Below, one piece after another: positions 8,898 through 17,667 of a stretch of DNA of 64,000 nucleotides (position 1 is its first letter; each line of letters starts with the position of its first letter). The position numbers were made by a program, and so were the translations under genes. The DNA lies in contig JBILTF010000002.1 of NCBI GenBank assembly GCA_044371675.1, positions 1 to 64,000 of the forward strand, in the 5' to 3' direction. The notes beneath the pieces were generated by a model. The model was not told the origin of the DNA. It made no database searches and saw nothing but the letters and a program-made list of their open reading frames with translations. Source of the stretch: CAIZGX01 sp044371675 (GTDB lineage: Bacteria > Bacteroidota > Bacteroidia > Flavobacteriales_D > Sanyastnellaceae).

Positions 8898-10053
8898 CTT
8901 CAAATCGTTCGTTACGCTTTCCTCTGAATAAATCTATTCCGCGAAGCTCGCATTCCAACTTTCCATTCATCAATTTTACTTTGCGCTTCTGGCGAAGGCC
9001 AATGGCATGCAATGCTTGCAGATCTGAAGAGATGATCCAAGCCGTGGAACCTGAATAGCGGTGCTTGAAAACGGAGCCAATTTCAGAATAAATTTTTTCC
9101 AGTTCTTCAATCTCCATCCGTTCGCCATATGGTGGATTCAAAACCACTAACCCCGGAACTTCAGGAACACTGTCTTCACTGAAGAAATCTGATTTTTCAA
9201 ATCGAATGGCATCGTTGAACGGAAGGTTCTTTCCGTTTTTACGTGCTACATTCAATTGATCGTAATCAATGTCGGAAGCAACTATGGTTAACTCTTTATT
9301 CTCGATCAATGCATTCGCATCGCCATGAACAGTCATCCAAAGAGCATCATCGAAATTCAACCATGTTTGAAAATTGAATTTTGGATAAGCCTTTTGCGCC
9401 GGAATATTCAAAGCGGCATACGCTGCTTCGAAGGCAATAGTGCCCGAACCACAAAACGGATTGTACAAAGGAGTCTCTCCCTTCCATCCGGTAATGGCAA
9501 TAATACCTGCAGCCAACACTTCATTCATAGGAGCCTCTCCTCCATTCACGCGATAACCGCGTTGGTTGAGTGAACGTCCTGAACTGTCTAATGAAATCTG
9601 AACTTTTTCTTGATCGATGAGCAAATGTATTTGCACATCTGGACTTTCCGGATTCACATCTGGACGAGAACCGTAGACCTTTTTCAAACGATCAGCAATT
9701 GCATCTTTCACGCGGAGCGAAGGAAAATGCGAGTGCGTGAACATGGAAGAAGATACCTGAGGATCAATGGCAAACGTGGTGTCTGCATGCAGATATTCTT
9801 CCCATGGCATTTCATAAGCCTTGTTGTATAAATCGTCGACCTTTCGAATTTGAAATGAATGCAACGGGCAAAGCACGCGCAACGCAAGACGCGCACGGTA
9901 GTTTATTTTGTAAAGTGTTTCAAGGTCGCAATTTGCGCGAACCACTCTTCTACCCTCTTCTACTTCGGTTGCGCCTAAGGCAATCATTTCTTGGGCCAGC
10001 AAGGGCTCAAGGCTCTGCATGGTCTTAACTACGATTGGAAATATTTTCTCCAT
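8842..10053 (-). CDS. THUMP-domain class I SAM RNA methyltransferase (RlmL N-terminal half / YpsC type)
   Basis: 403 residues. The N-terminal half (about 1-160) is a THUMP RNA-binding domain; the C-terminal half is a Rossmann methyltransferase with NPFCGSGTIAFEAA as the SAM loop and NPPYGERM as the N-methylating catalytic motif. Family members methylate N2 of a guanosine in 23S rRNA (position 2445 in E. coli RlmL). The second RlmL half (RlmK) is absent, as is usual outside gammaproteobacteria. The ATG at 10053 is one base after the upstream SUI1 stop and its SD (AGGAGG) lies in the last SUI1 codons, which indicates translational coupling. The poorly conserved last 20 residues lie in the overlap with the acyltransferase gene. 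Confidence 0.9.
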   Translation of the reverse strand: MEKIFPIVVKTMQSLEPLLAQEMIALGATEVEEGRRVVRANCDLETLYKINYRARLALRVLCPLHSFQIRKVDDLYNKAYEMPWEEYLHADTTFAIDPQVSSSMFTHSHFPSLRVKDAIADRLKKVYGSRPDVNPESPDVQIHLLIDQEKVQISLDSSGRSLNQRGYRVNGGEAPMNEVLAAGIIAITGWKGETPLYNPFCGSGTIAFEAAYAALNIPAQKAYPKFNFQTWLNFDDALWMTVHGDANALIENKELTIVASDIDYDQLNVARKNGKNLPFNDAIRFEKSDFFSEDSVPEVPGLVVLNPPYGERMEIEELEKIYSEIGSVFKHRYSGSTAWIISSDLQALHAIGLRQKRKVKLMNGKLECELRGIDLFRGKRNERFEVKPTDSENLSPDSHTSEA

Positions 10054-10054
10054 T

Positions 10055-10399
10055 TTATCCTCCTGCTTTTTTAGCTGCATAACCCAAGTCCTGCAACAGT
10101 TTAATAATTTTTTCTCTGTGGTCGCCTTGAATTATGATCTCGCCGTCTTTCGCACTTCCACCGGTACCACATTTGTTCTTCAGCACTTTCGCTAACTGTT
10201 CTATATCTTCTTCGTTACCGATGAAGTCTTTAATAACCGAGGCGGTCTTTCCACCACGGTGATTCTTTTCCAACCAAACTTTTAATTTCTGTTCGTTGGG
10301 TGGAAGCGTCTCAACCGCTTCGTTTTCATTTTCTATGTTGAAGTTAGGATTCGTACTGAATACAAATCCACCTTCACTCTTGATGTTCTTCTTGCTCAT
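10055..10399 (-). CDS. SUI1/eIF1-like translation factor (YciH family)
   Basis: 114 residues with the SUI1 fold: 'KVWLEKNHRGGKTASVIKDF', then 'KCGTGGSAKDGEIIIQGDHREKIIKLL' and a basic C-terminus. The GTGG-containing loop is the family signature. Bacterial YciH-type proteins bind the 30S subunit and affect start-site selection. The start at 10399 is preferred to an ATG two codons upstream; it overlaps the end of the CPBP gene by 26 bp. It forms one minus-strand unit with the protease upstream and the rRNA methyltransferase downstream, a pairing with a ribosomal theme. Confidence 0.9.
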   Translation of the reverse strand: MSKKNIKSEGGFVFSTNPNFNIENENEAVETLPPNEQKLKVWLEKNHRGGKTASVIKDFIGNEEDIEQLAKVLKNKCGTGGSAKDGEIIIQGDHREKIIKLLQDLGYAAKKAGG

Positions 10400-10988
10400 G
10401 TGCAATTGGAATAATTGATTTCTTTTTCAACTCTTCGTATTCCGATTGAATACGCAGAAAAGCTACAATGTCATAAAGTATGTGCGCTACAATGGCCGCA
10501 AGCAATCCTACGTATGCGCCTAAAATTCCCAGCACTGTTCCCACCGCAAATAAGATGAGTCCGAATATGACTTTCGGCCATGAACTGTAACTCATGTATC
10601 CGTGAAGCGCAATAAACATAAACGACGTAGTTAAAATTCCCAACCAAGGCTGAATCATTCCACGAAACACAATCTCTTCTCCAACACCTGCGCAAAAACT
10701 CAAGAATAAAATTTCTTGAAAACTGAAATTGAAAATTCCCAATCGTAAAGTATAATCGAAATTCACATCGTCGAGATATTTCCATTGCCCCATGAGCCAC
10801 GTCATTCCACTTAACACAAATCCGCCTGCAACACCTATTCCTATCTGAAACAACAAACTCATTTTCCCAATGATAACGGGGATCATAAATTCCGTTGCGT
10901 TGAAATAATAAAGAATGGAAACAATCACCAATGGAACGAGCACCGTAAGTAAACCCATACGCATAAACAATTCCCGACTCGGTTTCAT
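10374..10988 (-). CDS. CPBP family intramembrane metalloprotease (Rce1/ABI-like)
   Basis: 204 residues with about six membrane helices. Motif 1 is GEEIVFRG (double Glu and Arg), motif 2 is the His in FIALHGY and motif 3 is HILYD, as in the CAAX-protease/bacteriocin-processing family; substrates of bacterial members are mostly unknown. A TTG at 11021 would lengthen the frame but coincides with the start of the divergent gene, and a TACCTTTG box lies at 10994-11001, so the ATG at 10988 is used. It is the first gene of a three-gene unit. Confidence 0.87.
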   Translation of the reverse strand: MKPSRELFMRMGLLTVLVPLVIVSILYYFNATEFMIPVIIGKMSLLFQIGIGVAGGFVLSGMTWLMGQWKYLDDVNFDYTLRLGIFNFSFQEILFLSFCAGVGEEIVFRGMIQPWLGILTTSFMFIALHGYMSYSSWPKVIFGLILFAVGTVLGILGAYVGLLAAIVAHILYDIVAFLRIQSEYEELKKKSIIPIAHEQEEHQE

Positions 10989-10993
10989 AAATG

Positions 10994-11001
10994 CAAAGGT
11001 A
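10994..11001 (-). promoter_or_regulatory. -7 promoter box TACCTTTG for the CPBP-SUI1-methyltransferase unit
   Basis: Exact TAnnTTTG match on the minus strand, 5 nt before the ATG at 10988. Only about 20 bp separate it from the opposite-facing start at 11021, so the two promoters overlap. Confidence 0.6.
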
Positions 11002-11008
11002 AGCTTTG

Positions 11009-11016
11009 TAACTTCG
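11009..11016 (+). promoter_or_regulatory. Possible -7 box TAACTTCG for the O-methyltransferase
   Basis: One mismatch to TAnnTTTG, 4 nt before the ATG at 11021. Listed because its spacing equals that of the better boxes in this window. Confidence 0.35.
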
Positions 11017-11020
11017 CGCA

Positions 11021-11665
11021 ATGAATTTTATCTCATCTACTTTATTGGATTATTGCGAAAAACACTCAGACGATGAATCTGAAATGTTGAAGGCGCTATC
11101 GGCTGAAACCTGGCAGAAGGTGATAAATCCGCGTATGCTAAGTGGACATTTGCAAGGACGGTTTTTAAGCCTGCTTTCGCAGTTGATTCAACCGAAGCGC
11201 ATTTTAGAAATTGGAACTTTTACAGGGTATAGCGCTTTGTGCTTGGCCGATGGACTTCAAGAAGACGGAGAATTAATTACCATAGATGAGAACGATGAAC
11301 TGAGTTGGTTGCACGTCAAGTATTTCCTTCAACATAAAAAAGGATCGCAAATAAAACCTATTTATAAAGCAGCCCTGAACGCATTTGAAGATTTGGATGG
11401 AACATTCGACTTGGTCTTTATAGATGCAGATAAGCGGAATTACCTTCATTATTGGAATTGGACAATGGAGCACGCTCATGCCGGAACGGTTATTCTTATA
11501 GACAATGTCCTCTGGAGCGGAAAGGTTCTGGAACCCGCTGTAGAAAAGGATTTCGACACACAAGTTCTTCAAGAATTGAATGATTTAGTGGCGAAAGACA
11601 GCCGATGCGAGAAGGTACTTTTGCCGCTTCGCGACGGATTAATGATGATTCGGGTGAAAAAGTAG
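11021..11665 (+). CDS. Class I SAM-dependent O-methyltransferase (caffeoyl-CoA/catechol OMT-like)
   Basis: 214 residues, full length for PF01596-type enzymes. SAM motif I is ILEIGTFTGYSALCLA (about 62-77), the acidic residue after strand 2 is in LITIDEN, and the metal-binding and catalytic region is DLVFIDADKRNYLHYW followed by ILIDNVLWSGKV, where the Asp and Asn bind a divalent cation. The acceptor in bacteria is generally unknown; small catechols or tRNA hydroxyuridine (as in TrmR) are both known for relatives. It is separated from the helicase by 79 bp containing a promoter box. Confidence 0.88.
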   Translation: MNFISSTLLDYCEKHSDDESEMLKALSAETWQKVINPRMLSGHLQGRFLSLLSQLIQPKRILEIGTFTGYSALCLADGLQEDGELITIDENDELSWLHVKYFLQHKKGSQIKPIYKAALNAFEDLDGTFDLVFIDADKRNYLHYWNWTMEHAHAGTVILIDNVLWSGKVLEPAVEKDFDTQVLQELNDLVAKDSRCEKVLLPLRDGLMMIRVKK

Positions 11666-11667
11666 AC

Positions 11668-11675
11668 TATCTTTG
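11668..11675 (+). promoter_or_regulatory. -7 promoter box TATCTTTG for the DEAD-box helicase
   Basis: Exact TAnnTTTG match. It leaves an untranslated leader of roughly 65 nt before the ATG at 11745, unusually long here; cold-regulated helicase genes often have long leaders, but no specific structure is claimed. Confidence 0.55.
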
Positions 11676-11744
11676 CGCCCGCAACAAGTTCCGTTGGCAG
11701 TTCAACTTAGAAATACGATTGGGAATTTGGCGACCACGTATTTT

Positions 11745-13085
11745 ATGTCATTTGAAAATTTAAACTTAATTGAGCCTATTCTTAGCGCTCTAAAAAAAGA
11801 AGGTTACACCACTCCCACTCCTATTCAAGAACAAGCCATTCCAATTTTGTTGGAAGGAAATGATTTGTTAGGTTGTGCCCAAACGGGAACAGGAAAAACA
11901 GCGGCCTTCGCCATTCCAATTCTACAATTACTTACTCAGAATACCGGACACACCGGAAGCAAGCGCGCTATTCGTTCCTTAATTGTGACTCCAACGCGTG
12001 AGTTGGCTATTCAAATTGGAGAAAGCTTCGCGAGCTACGGCAGAAACTTGAATCTTCGTCACACCGTTATTTTCGGTGGCGTGAATCAGTTCTCTCAAGT
12101 GAACGCGTTGAAAGCAGGTGTAGATATTCTTATTTGCACTCCAGGACGATTGTTAGACTTGGTGCAACAGCGTCATGTGAATCTCGGACAAATTCAAATG
12201 TTTGTTTTGGATGAAGCAGATCGCATGTTGGACATGGGATTCGTGAACGATGTGAAACGTATTATTAAATTAATTCCTGAAAGAAGACAGTCTTTGTTCT
12301 TTTCGGCAACCATGCCGAAGACGATTCAAGAATTGGCGAATTCAATTTTAACGACTCCGAAAAAAGTTGAAGTGACTCCTGTTTCTTCCACCGTTGAAAA
12401 AATTGAGCAAGGCATTTACTTCGTAGATCAGGCGAACAAGAACGATTTGTTGATGCATGTCCTTCAAGATAAATCAATACGATCTGCTTTGGTTTTCACA
12501 CGTACCAAGCACGGAGCCGATAAAGTAGTTAAGCTTTTACAAAAGTTTAGCATTAAGGCTGAAGCCATTCACGGAAACAAATCTCAGAATCACCGTCAGC
12601 GTGCGTTAAGCAATTTCAAAGGCGGAATCACACGCGTGCTTGTCGCTACAGACATTGCTGCACGTGGTATTGACATTGATGAGTTGGCCTTCGTGGTAAA
12701 CTTCGAAATTCCGAATATCCCTGAGACTTATGTTCACCGTATTGGAAGAACTGGTCGCGCGGGTGCATCTGGTAGAGCTGTTTCATTCTGCGATATTGAA
12801 GAGCGCGAATACTTGCGCGACATTCAAAAGTTGATTGGATTGGAAATTCCGGTTGTGAACGAGCATCCATATCCAGCATTGAACAAGCCTGCGCCAGGTG
12901 TTGCGCAAAAGCCACAAGGCAAGAAACCCTTTTCAAGATCAGGTGGCGGAAAGACACATCGTGGAAGTGGTTCTGGTAGCGGAAGTGGAAATGGTGGCGG
13001 AGGAAACAGACCGAAGACCGGCAGTGGTGGTGGATTTAAGCCACGCTTCTCTGGAAATCCCGATTCAAAAAGAAGACCGTCTTAA
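11745..13085 (+). CDS. rhlE: DEAD-box ATP-dependent RNA helicase, RhlE-like
   Basis: 446 residues. All helicase motifs are present: Q motif before AQTGTGKT (Walker A), PTRELA, TPGRLLD, the DEAD box in VLDEADRM, SATMP, ALVFTRTKHGADKV, ATDIAARGIDI and HRIGRTGRAG. A low-complexity Gly/Ser/Arg/Lys tail (about 395-446) should bind RNA without specificity. These enzymes remodel RNA in ribosome assembly and decay, often in the cold. The start at 11745 places the Q motif at the usual distance; an upstream in-frame ATG-less extension from 11673 overlaps the promoter region. Its stop shares the tetranucleotide TTAA with the stop of the convergent gene. Confidence 0.93.
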   Translation: MSFENLNLIEPILSALKKEGYTTPTPIQEQAIPILLEGNDLLGCAQTGTGKTAAFAIPILQLLTQNTGHTGSKRAIRSLIVTPTRELAIQIGESFASYGRNLNLRHTVIFGGVNQFSQVNALKAGVDILICTPGRLLDLVQQRHVNLGQIQMFVLDEADRMLDMGFVNDVKRIIKLIPERRQSLFFSATMPKTIQELANSILTTPKKVEVTPVSSTVEKIEQGIYFVDQANKNDLLMHVLQDKSIRSALVFTRTKHGADKVVKLLQKFSIKAEAIHGNKSQNHRQRALSNFKGGITRVLVATDIAARGIDIDELAFVVNFEIPNIPETYVHRIGRTGRAGASGRAVSFCDIEEREYLRDIQKLIGLEIPVVNEHPYPALNKPAPGVAQKPQGKKPFSRSGGGKTHRGSGSGSGSGNGGGGNRPKTGSGGGFKPRFSGNPDSKRRPS

Positions 13086-15265
13086 ACGCGTACCATCCAA
13101 ACGTATTCGCGCATTTGTTTCCACCAGCTGAATTTCACGACCTCTTCAGGAGTGGATTTGAGTTGGTTGGAAAAGTTAGTGAGGACATCTTGGTAGTTTA
13201 TTTTTTCTTCTTGAAATAAATTCAACTTCGTTTCATTTTCTATGAGGAAATCGGCTACTACTGAAGGAAAGTCTATTTTTTGATATCCCGATTTATGCAC
13301 GAAGAGGATCTCTTTGTTCGGACCGTTTTTCTTCAATTCCTTTAAAGACGTTTGATGAAGGAAGAGCACCATGCCTTTCAATTCTACTTCATCATCGGGC
13401 ATTTTCTTGACAGACTTTTCAATGAGTGAGCGGTGAACCAATGGATTGACGATTGGAAATTTGAAGAATTTCTTCAACGGAAATTCGAAGCCAATGCCAT
13501 GCATGTAGTTGTACAACGCCTTCTTCAGTCCTTCTGAATATTGCTCGTGGTTGGCTCCTTTCGGGTCTTCATGGAACAAGTCGTTGTTCGCGAAACCTTC
13601 GAAAACAGGGCCTGTGCGAATCACTCCGAATTTCTCGGGGTCTTTTCCAACGGGGCTGTGAACGGTCATGGCGAACTGGTGCCAATGTCCCGAGTGAAGC
13701 AATTGGTTTTCGAATAATTGTCGAACCACTTCCAACGAATCGATGGTTTCTTGTTCGGTTTGCGTAGGGAAACCGAACATTAAGTAGGCATGGACTAAAA
13801 TTCCAGCATCGCGGAAACCTTTGCAGACCTTGGCTACTTGATCTATGGAAATTCCTTTGTCGATCAACTCTAAAATTCTGGGACTCGCCACTTCTAAACC
13901 ACCTGTTACGGCGATGCATCCGGAAGCTGCTAGAATTTTACAGAGATCGGGAGAGAATGTTTTTTCAAAACGAATGTTGGTCCACCAAGAGACTTGCAAG
14001 CCTCTGCGAAGAATTTCAATAGCTAGATCGCGCAATGCTGCTGGAGGCGCGGCTTCATCTACGAAGTGAAATCCGGTTTCACCGGTCTCCGCAATGAGCG
14101 CTTCCATTTGATCTACTAAATGTGTTGCGCTGGCTTGGTCGTATCTTCCAATGTAATCGAGGGTAATGTCGCAGAAGCTGCATTTCTTCCAATAACATCC
14201 GTGAGCCACTGTCATCTTGTTCCAACGCCCGTCGTTCCACAAGCGGTGCATGGGGTTCGGCATATCAATTACCGAGAGGTATTCATTGAAACGAAGACCG
14301 GTGTAGCTCGGTGCTGGTTTTTGAGCATGAAGGAAATCTCCTCCTACTTTAGTGTCAACGAATTCAACTTCGTTGTTTGAATTTCTACGGAATGTTCTTT
14401 TCAGTTCCGGATGAACTTCTGCATCTTCAAGATGCTTCAACAGCGCTAGGAACGGCCCTTCCCCATCGTCGAGCGTAATGTAATCGACGAAGTCGAAAAC
14501 GCGCGGGTCGGAGAGTTCGCGCAGTTCTGTATTCGGATATCCCCCACCCATTGCGATTTTCACTTCCGGATAATGAGTCTTGATCCATTGTCCAGCTTTG
14601 AAAGCGCCGTATAAATTTCCACCAAAAGGAACAGTAAAACCCACCATGGAAGGCACTTCTTCTTGGAAGTACGTCTTTACCCTTTCCACCAAAATATCGT
14701 CGAGATAATTGTTGGGCTTGTTCAATTCTTCAAGAATTGGACTAAAGGATACTGCAGTTCTTGAGATGCGTTCTGCGTATTTCGAAAAACCGAAATGCGG
14801 ACCCACGGTAGCTTGAATAAGATCTGAGATATCTTCCAAGTACATGGTGCACTTGTATCGCGCTTTGTCTTGTACCCCAATGTTTCCGAAGAACCATTCG
14901 AGGTCTTTTATTTGTTGAAATCTAGAGCCCTCAGGCAAATAGGACCCCGCTGCTATGCGGTACCCGAGTGTGTAATTTTTATTTTGAAGGAATGAAATCA
15001 CGGCATCTACGGTATTCTCGTAGGCCTTGCGATTTTTCACCAACGCATCGAGTTGATGAGTTAGGTTGAAGTTGGAATTCTCAATGGCGTTGAACAATAG
15101 TTCGAATCCCTTTTTCGAAAACACTTCCAATACCATGTCCAACCCTAAATCCTTTTGTCTTGAATCGAAAGCTTGTTGTTTCAAAAATCCGGTTAAATAA
15201 GCGGTGGCTGGATACGGAGTATTCAGTTGAGTTAGCGGGGGTATTATTAGCAGTGGTTTCGACAC
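13082..15265 (-). CDS. B12-binding-domain-type radical SAM protein
   Basis: 727 residues. A Rossmann-like N-terminal part ends in a B12-binding-like section (about 205-275, with VGFTVPFGG and IAMGGGYPN) but without the DxHxxG cobalt-ligand His. The radical SAM core begins at about 352; its cluster ligands are Cys357, Cys362 and Cys365, i.e. CX4CX2C instead of the usual CX3CX2C. Later landmarks are GGLEVASPRILEL and 'GILVHAYLMFGFPTQTEQE', normal for the SAM barrel. Long, fixed N- and C-terminal extensions suggest a Bacteroidota-specific family; substrate unknown. The start codon is GTG, 5 nt after TTTCTTTG. A terminator of the upstream gene lies 17 bp before it. Confidence 0.85.
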   Translation of the reverse strand: MSKPLLIIPPLTQLNTPYPATAYLTGFLKQQAFDSRQKDLGLDMVLEVFSKKGFELLFNAIENSNFNLTHQLDALVKNRKAYENTVDAVISFLQNKNYTLGYRIAAGSYLPEGSRFQQIKDLEWFFGNIGVQDKARYKCTMYLEDISDLIQATVGPHFGFSKYAERISRTAVSFSPILEELNKPNNYLDDILVERVKTYFQEEVPSMVGFTVPFGGNLYGAFKAGQWIKTHYPEVKIAMGGGYPNTELRELSDPRVFDFVDYITLDDGEGPFLALLKHLEDAEVHPELKRTFRRNSNNEVEFVDTKVGGDFLHAQKPAPSYTGLRFNEYLSVIDMPNPMHRLWNDGRWNKMTVAHGCYWKKCSFCDITLDYIGRYDQASATHLVDQMEALIAETGETGFHFVDEAAPPAALRDLAIEILRRGLQVSWWTNIRFEKTFSPDLCKILAASGCIAVTGGLEVASPRILELIDKGISIDQVAKVCKGFRDAGILVHAYLMFGFPTQTEQETIDSLEVVRQLFENQLLHSGHWHQFAMTVHSPVGKDPEKFGVIRTGPVFEGFANNDLFHEDPKGANHEQYSEGLKKALYNYMHGIGFEFPLKKFFKFPIVNPLVHRSLIEKSVKKMPDDEVELKGMVLFLHQTSLKELKKNGPNKEILFVHKSGYQKIDFPSVVADFLIENETKLNLFQEEKINYQDVLTNFSNQLKSTPEEVVKFSWWKQMREYVWMVRV

Positions 15266-15281
15266 GAATGCAAAGAAACGA

Positions 15282-15307
15282 AAAAGAGCCGCGTGTGCGG
15301 CTCTTTT
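15282..15307 (-). terminator. Terminator behind the 779-residue membrane protein gene
   Basis: AAAAGAGCCGC (15282-15292) pairs perfectly over 11 bp with GCGGCTCTTTT (15297-15307), loop GTGT. Placed after the stop at 15328 in the minus direction and before the radical SAM gene. Confidence 0.9.
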
Positions 15308-15327
15308 ATAAATTGAAAGTGATGAAC

Positions 15328-17667
15328 TTAATTCAATGGAACTACACGCGAATTATGAATAAATCCCACAGAACCATCTGGAAAGACTACACCATAATGA
15401 CCATCGAATTCACCAAGAATTGCAAATTGTTCAAAGGGATAAACTTCTCTTATTACGGTACCATAAGGTGCATCACGCAGATTGGTATATCCGTCTGGAT
15501 CTTCAATTCTATATAACGGCGTTACAGCATCGGCAGGACCATCAGCTTGCATCGTATTCTCAACCGGAGCAGCTTGTTCAACTTGCTCTTTCTCAGCTTG
15601 AATTTCTTCAACCACTGGATTGGCTTCTGCACTAGGTGCTGGAGCTGCGGCATTCAATACAGGAATTTGATGATACAAATCCATACATGTTGTTTTTGCC
15701 TTTTCCCAAATGGCCTTAGGAGCAGTTAATTCCATACTGGATACCATTCCGAAAATCATAAGTGAAGCGACAAAAGTTAAAAGCAATCCTAGAACAGGTT
15801 GATTCTTGTTTGCACTTTGCGCATCGCGAATTTGATTTGTGATTAACCAATCTGAATTATCGATTGAATTGTATACCACATTATTCAAATGCGCGTAAAT
15901 ACTAAGAACAAATCCCATAGCTATGGCGGCTAAAGCGCACAACCAAATGCTCATGAAAAAGTATCCCAAACGCTTTGCAACTTTTTCATTGCCTACCATT
16001 CCGTTTGCATCTTCTTGCATTTTATTCAAATGCCCGATTACTGCAAGTGTACGCTCTTTCATTTTCTTGATCTGCTCGTTGTTAGCTTGAATATCAGAGA
16101 TGATTCCATCGATACGCTGACGCTCAGCGTCGCAGCCGTCAACAACAACCTCAGCCATTGGCTCTTCAACAATTACAGGTTCCGCCGGCATAGGAGCAGG
16201 TTCTTCAGCAATTGGGGCTATTGAACATACCATAGCTTTTTCTTCTTGCCATGAAGCAATGCTCTTGTTGTTTGTTTCAACTGTCGCATCCATTTCCGTC
16301 ACTTGTCCCTGGAACCCTTTGGCCTCAGCAGCAAACGAAGAATCGTTGTTTGCTTCAGTATTCATGGGCTGCGCTTTAAGATTTTCATTTACCATGTCGG
16401 CGTAGCTGTTATACATGTAGGCTAACATTCCAACCGTAACTGCACCGTTTCTATTTGCAAAAGAAGAATAAGACGAGTCTAAGTATGCTTGTCCGCGTCC
16501 TACTCCATTCATTGCAACACGCACTGAAAGCATTCTCATATCGGCTTCCATAAGCTTGTTCAATGAGTCGCTCGAGATTGAATCTGCATTGCACCAATCA
16601 GAATAAGGAATCATGTTCTCTTTAGCATCTTCAGTAATGCTTGCAATTCGCTGTTCGTAAACATAGTCTGTTGCTTCCTGCGTGAAATAAGTCATTCCTT
16701 GAGTAATGAGACCCGGAATGATAGATAGAATGAAAGCTGGAATAATAATCGCGGGGATTGCAAGTAAATAAGATACCCATCCGTAATAGAGGTGGCTTAA
16801 GAACGCGCGATATACTCCTTTAAGATCTCCAGAATAATCATTTGCGAAAGAAGGCAATGCGCTTATTACAAAAATGATTAGGATTGAATTGATTAGAATA
16901 AGCAAAGAGGCAAATAAACTTCCGCCAGCTAATAATGTAGAAAGAGAAAATTGGAACGACGTGCGTGAACCCAGATTTATTAATAAGTATTCAATACCAA
17001 TAAGCGCAATCATAGGAACCAGAATAGTAGCTGCAATTTTCGCATAATTCATTCCTTGACCTTTCCATGTGGCATTGTCATTCTTGCGGTTGAAGGCAAT
17101 CATGCTAGCAGCCATTCCGATTGGAATGATTGACAGTAAAGTAGTAGCGTGTTGAATAAAGGATTGAATTGCCATGTGCTCAGTTCCCATAAAGGAATTG
17201 ATGTAACGTCCTACAAAAGCAACGATAAGGCTTGCGAATATTCCGACTGTTGCAATTTTATAGCTCGACCATTTCGAAGCAGATCCGAGCAAGCGGAAGG
17301 CTTCAAGAAACCATTTCCAAGGAATACAGATGAGGTAATGCCAGATTAATTTCCATAAGAAATAAAATCCACCAAGCACAACTTCATTGTATATCCACTT
17401 TACAATGGTTATTACAAGTCTGATTATCGCTGTTCCAAGGTGAAGAATTTCTCCAAGGAACCATAAAACTGAAACTACTGCTTCAAAAAACAGGATAAGG
17501 GCTCCTGAAATAGGAACCATGAACCACCACACACCACTGTTTTTCTGAAATGCTTCTTTGAGTTCAGCCAAGTTAAATCGGCTACTTGGAGTTTTTCCAG
17601 TAACACTGGAATACAGGCGGCTTATGGCATATAGCCCTAGCACACCTAGGATTAAATTCATTTCCAT
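15328..17667 (-). CDS. Polytopic membrane protein with coiled-coil insert and C-terminal SH3-like domain
   Basis: 779 residues, family not recognised. Visible layout: about eight membrane helices in residues 48-325; a soluble section 326-565 that has a PEVE-like stretch at 485-510 (Pro/Glu/Ala/Val) and a coiled coil at about 512-555; two more helices at 568-590 and 625-645; an Ala/Pro/Glu-rich linker 670-715; and a final SH3b-type module 718-779 (DGYTNLRDAPYGTVI, then FAILGEFDGHYGVVFPDGSVGFIH). Bacterial SH3 modules usually act outside the cytoplasm on wall or sugar ligands, which would place the C-terminus in the periplasm. It is a single-gene unit with its own terminator. ATG codons at 17667 and 17661 are both possible starts. 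Confidence 0.7.
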   Translation of the reverse strand: MEMNLILGVLGLYAISRLYSSVTGKTPSSRFNLAELKEAFQKNSGVWWFMVPISGALILFFEAVVSVLWFLGEILHLGTAIIRLVITIVKWIYNEVVLGGFYFLWKLIWHYLICIPWKWFLEAFRLLGSASKWSSYKIATVGIFASLIVAFVGRYINSFMGTEHMAIQSFIQHATTLLSIIPIGMAASMIAFNRKNDNATWKGQGMNYAKIAATILVPMIALIGIEYLLINLGSRTSFQFSLSTLLAGGSLFASLLILINSILIIFVISALPSFANDYSGDLKGVYRAFLSHLYYGWVSYLLAIPAIIIPAFILSIIPGLITQGMTYFTQEATDYVYEQRIASITEDAKENMIPYSDWCNADSISSDSLNKLMEADMRMLSVRVAMNGVGRGQAYLDSSYSSFANRNGAVTVGMLAYMYNSYADMVNENLKAQPMNTEANNDSSFAAEAKGFQGQVTEMDATVETNNKSIASWQEEKAMVCSIAPIAEEPAPMPAEPVIVEEPMAEVVVDGCDAERQRIDGIISDIQANNEQIKKMKERTLAVIGHLNKMQEDANGMVGNEKVAKRLGYFFMSIWLCALAAIAMGFVLSIYAHLNNVVYNSIDNSDWLITNQIRDAQSANKNQPVLGLLLTFVASLMIFGMVSSMELTAPKAIWEKAKTTCMDLYHQIPVLNAAAPAPSAEANPVVEEIQAEKEQVEQAAPVENTMQADGPADAVTPLYRIEDPDGYTNLRDAPYGTVIREVYPFEQFAILGEFDGHYGVVFPDGSVGFIHNSRVVPLN

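Noticed and set aside
12941..13060. Gly/Ser-rich direct repeats at the end of the helicase gene
   Set aside because: They are normal low-complexity tail codons of RhlE-type helicases, not a separate repeat element.
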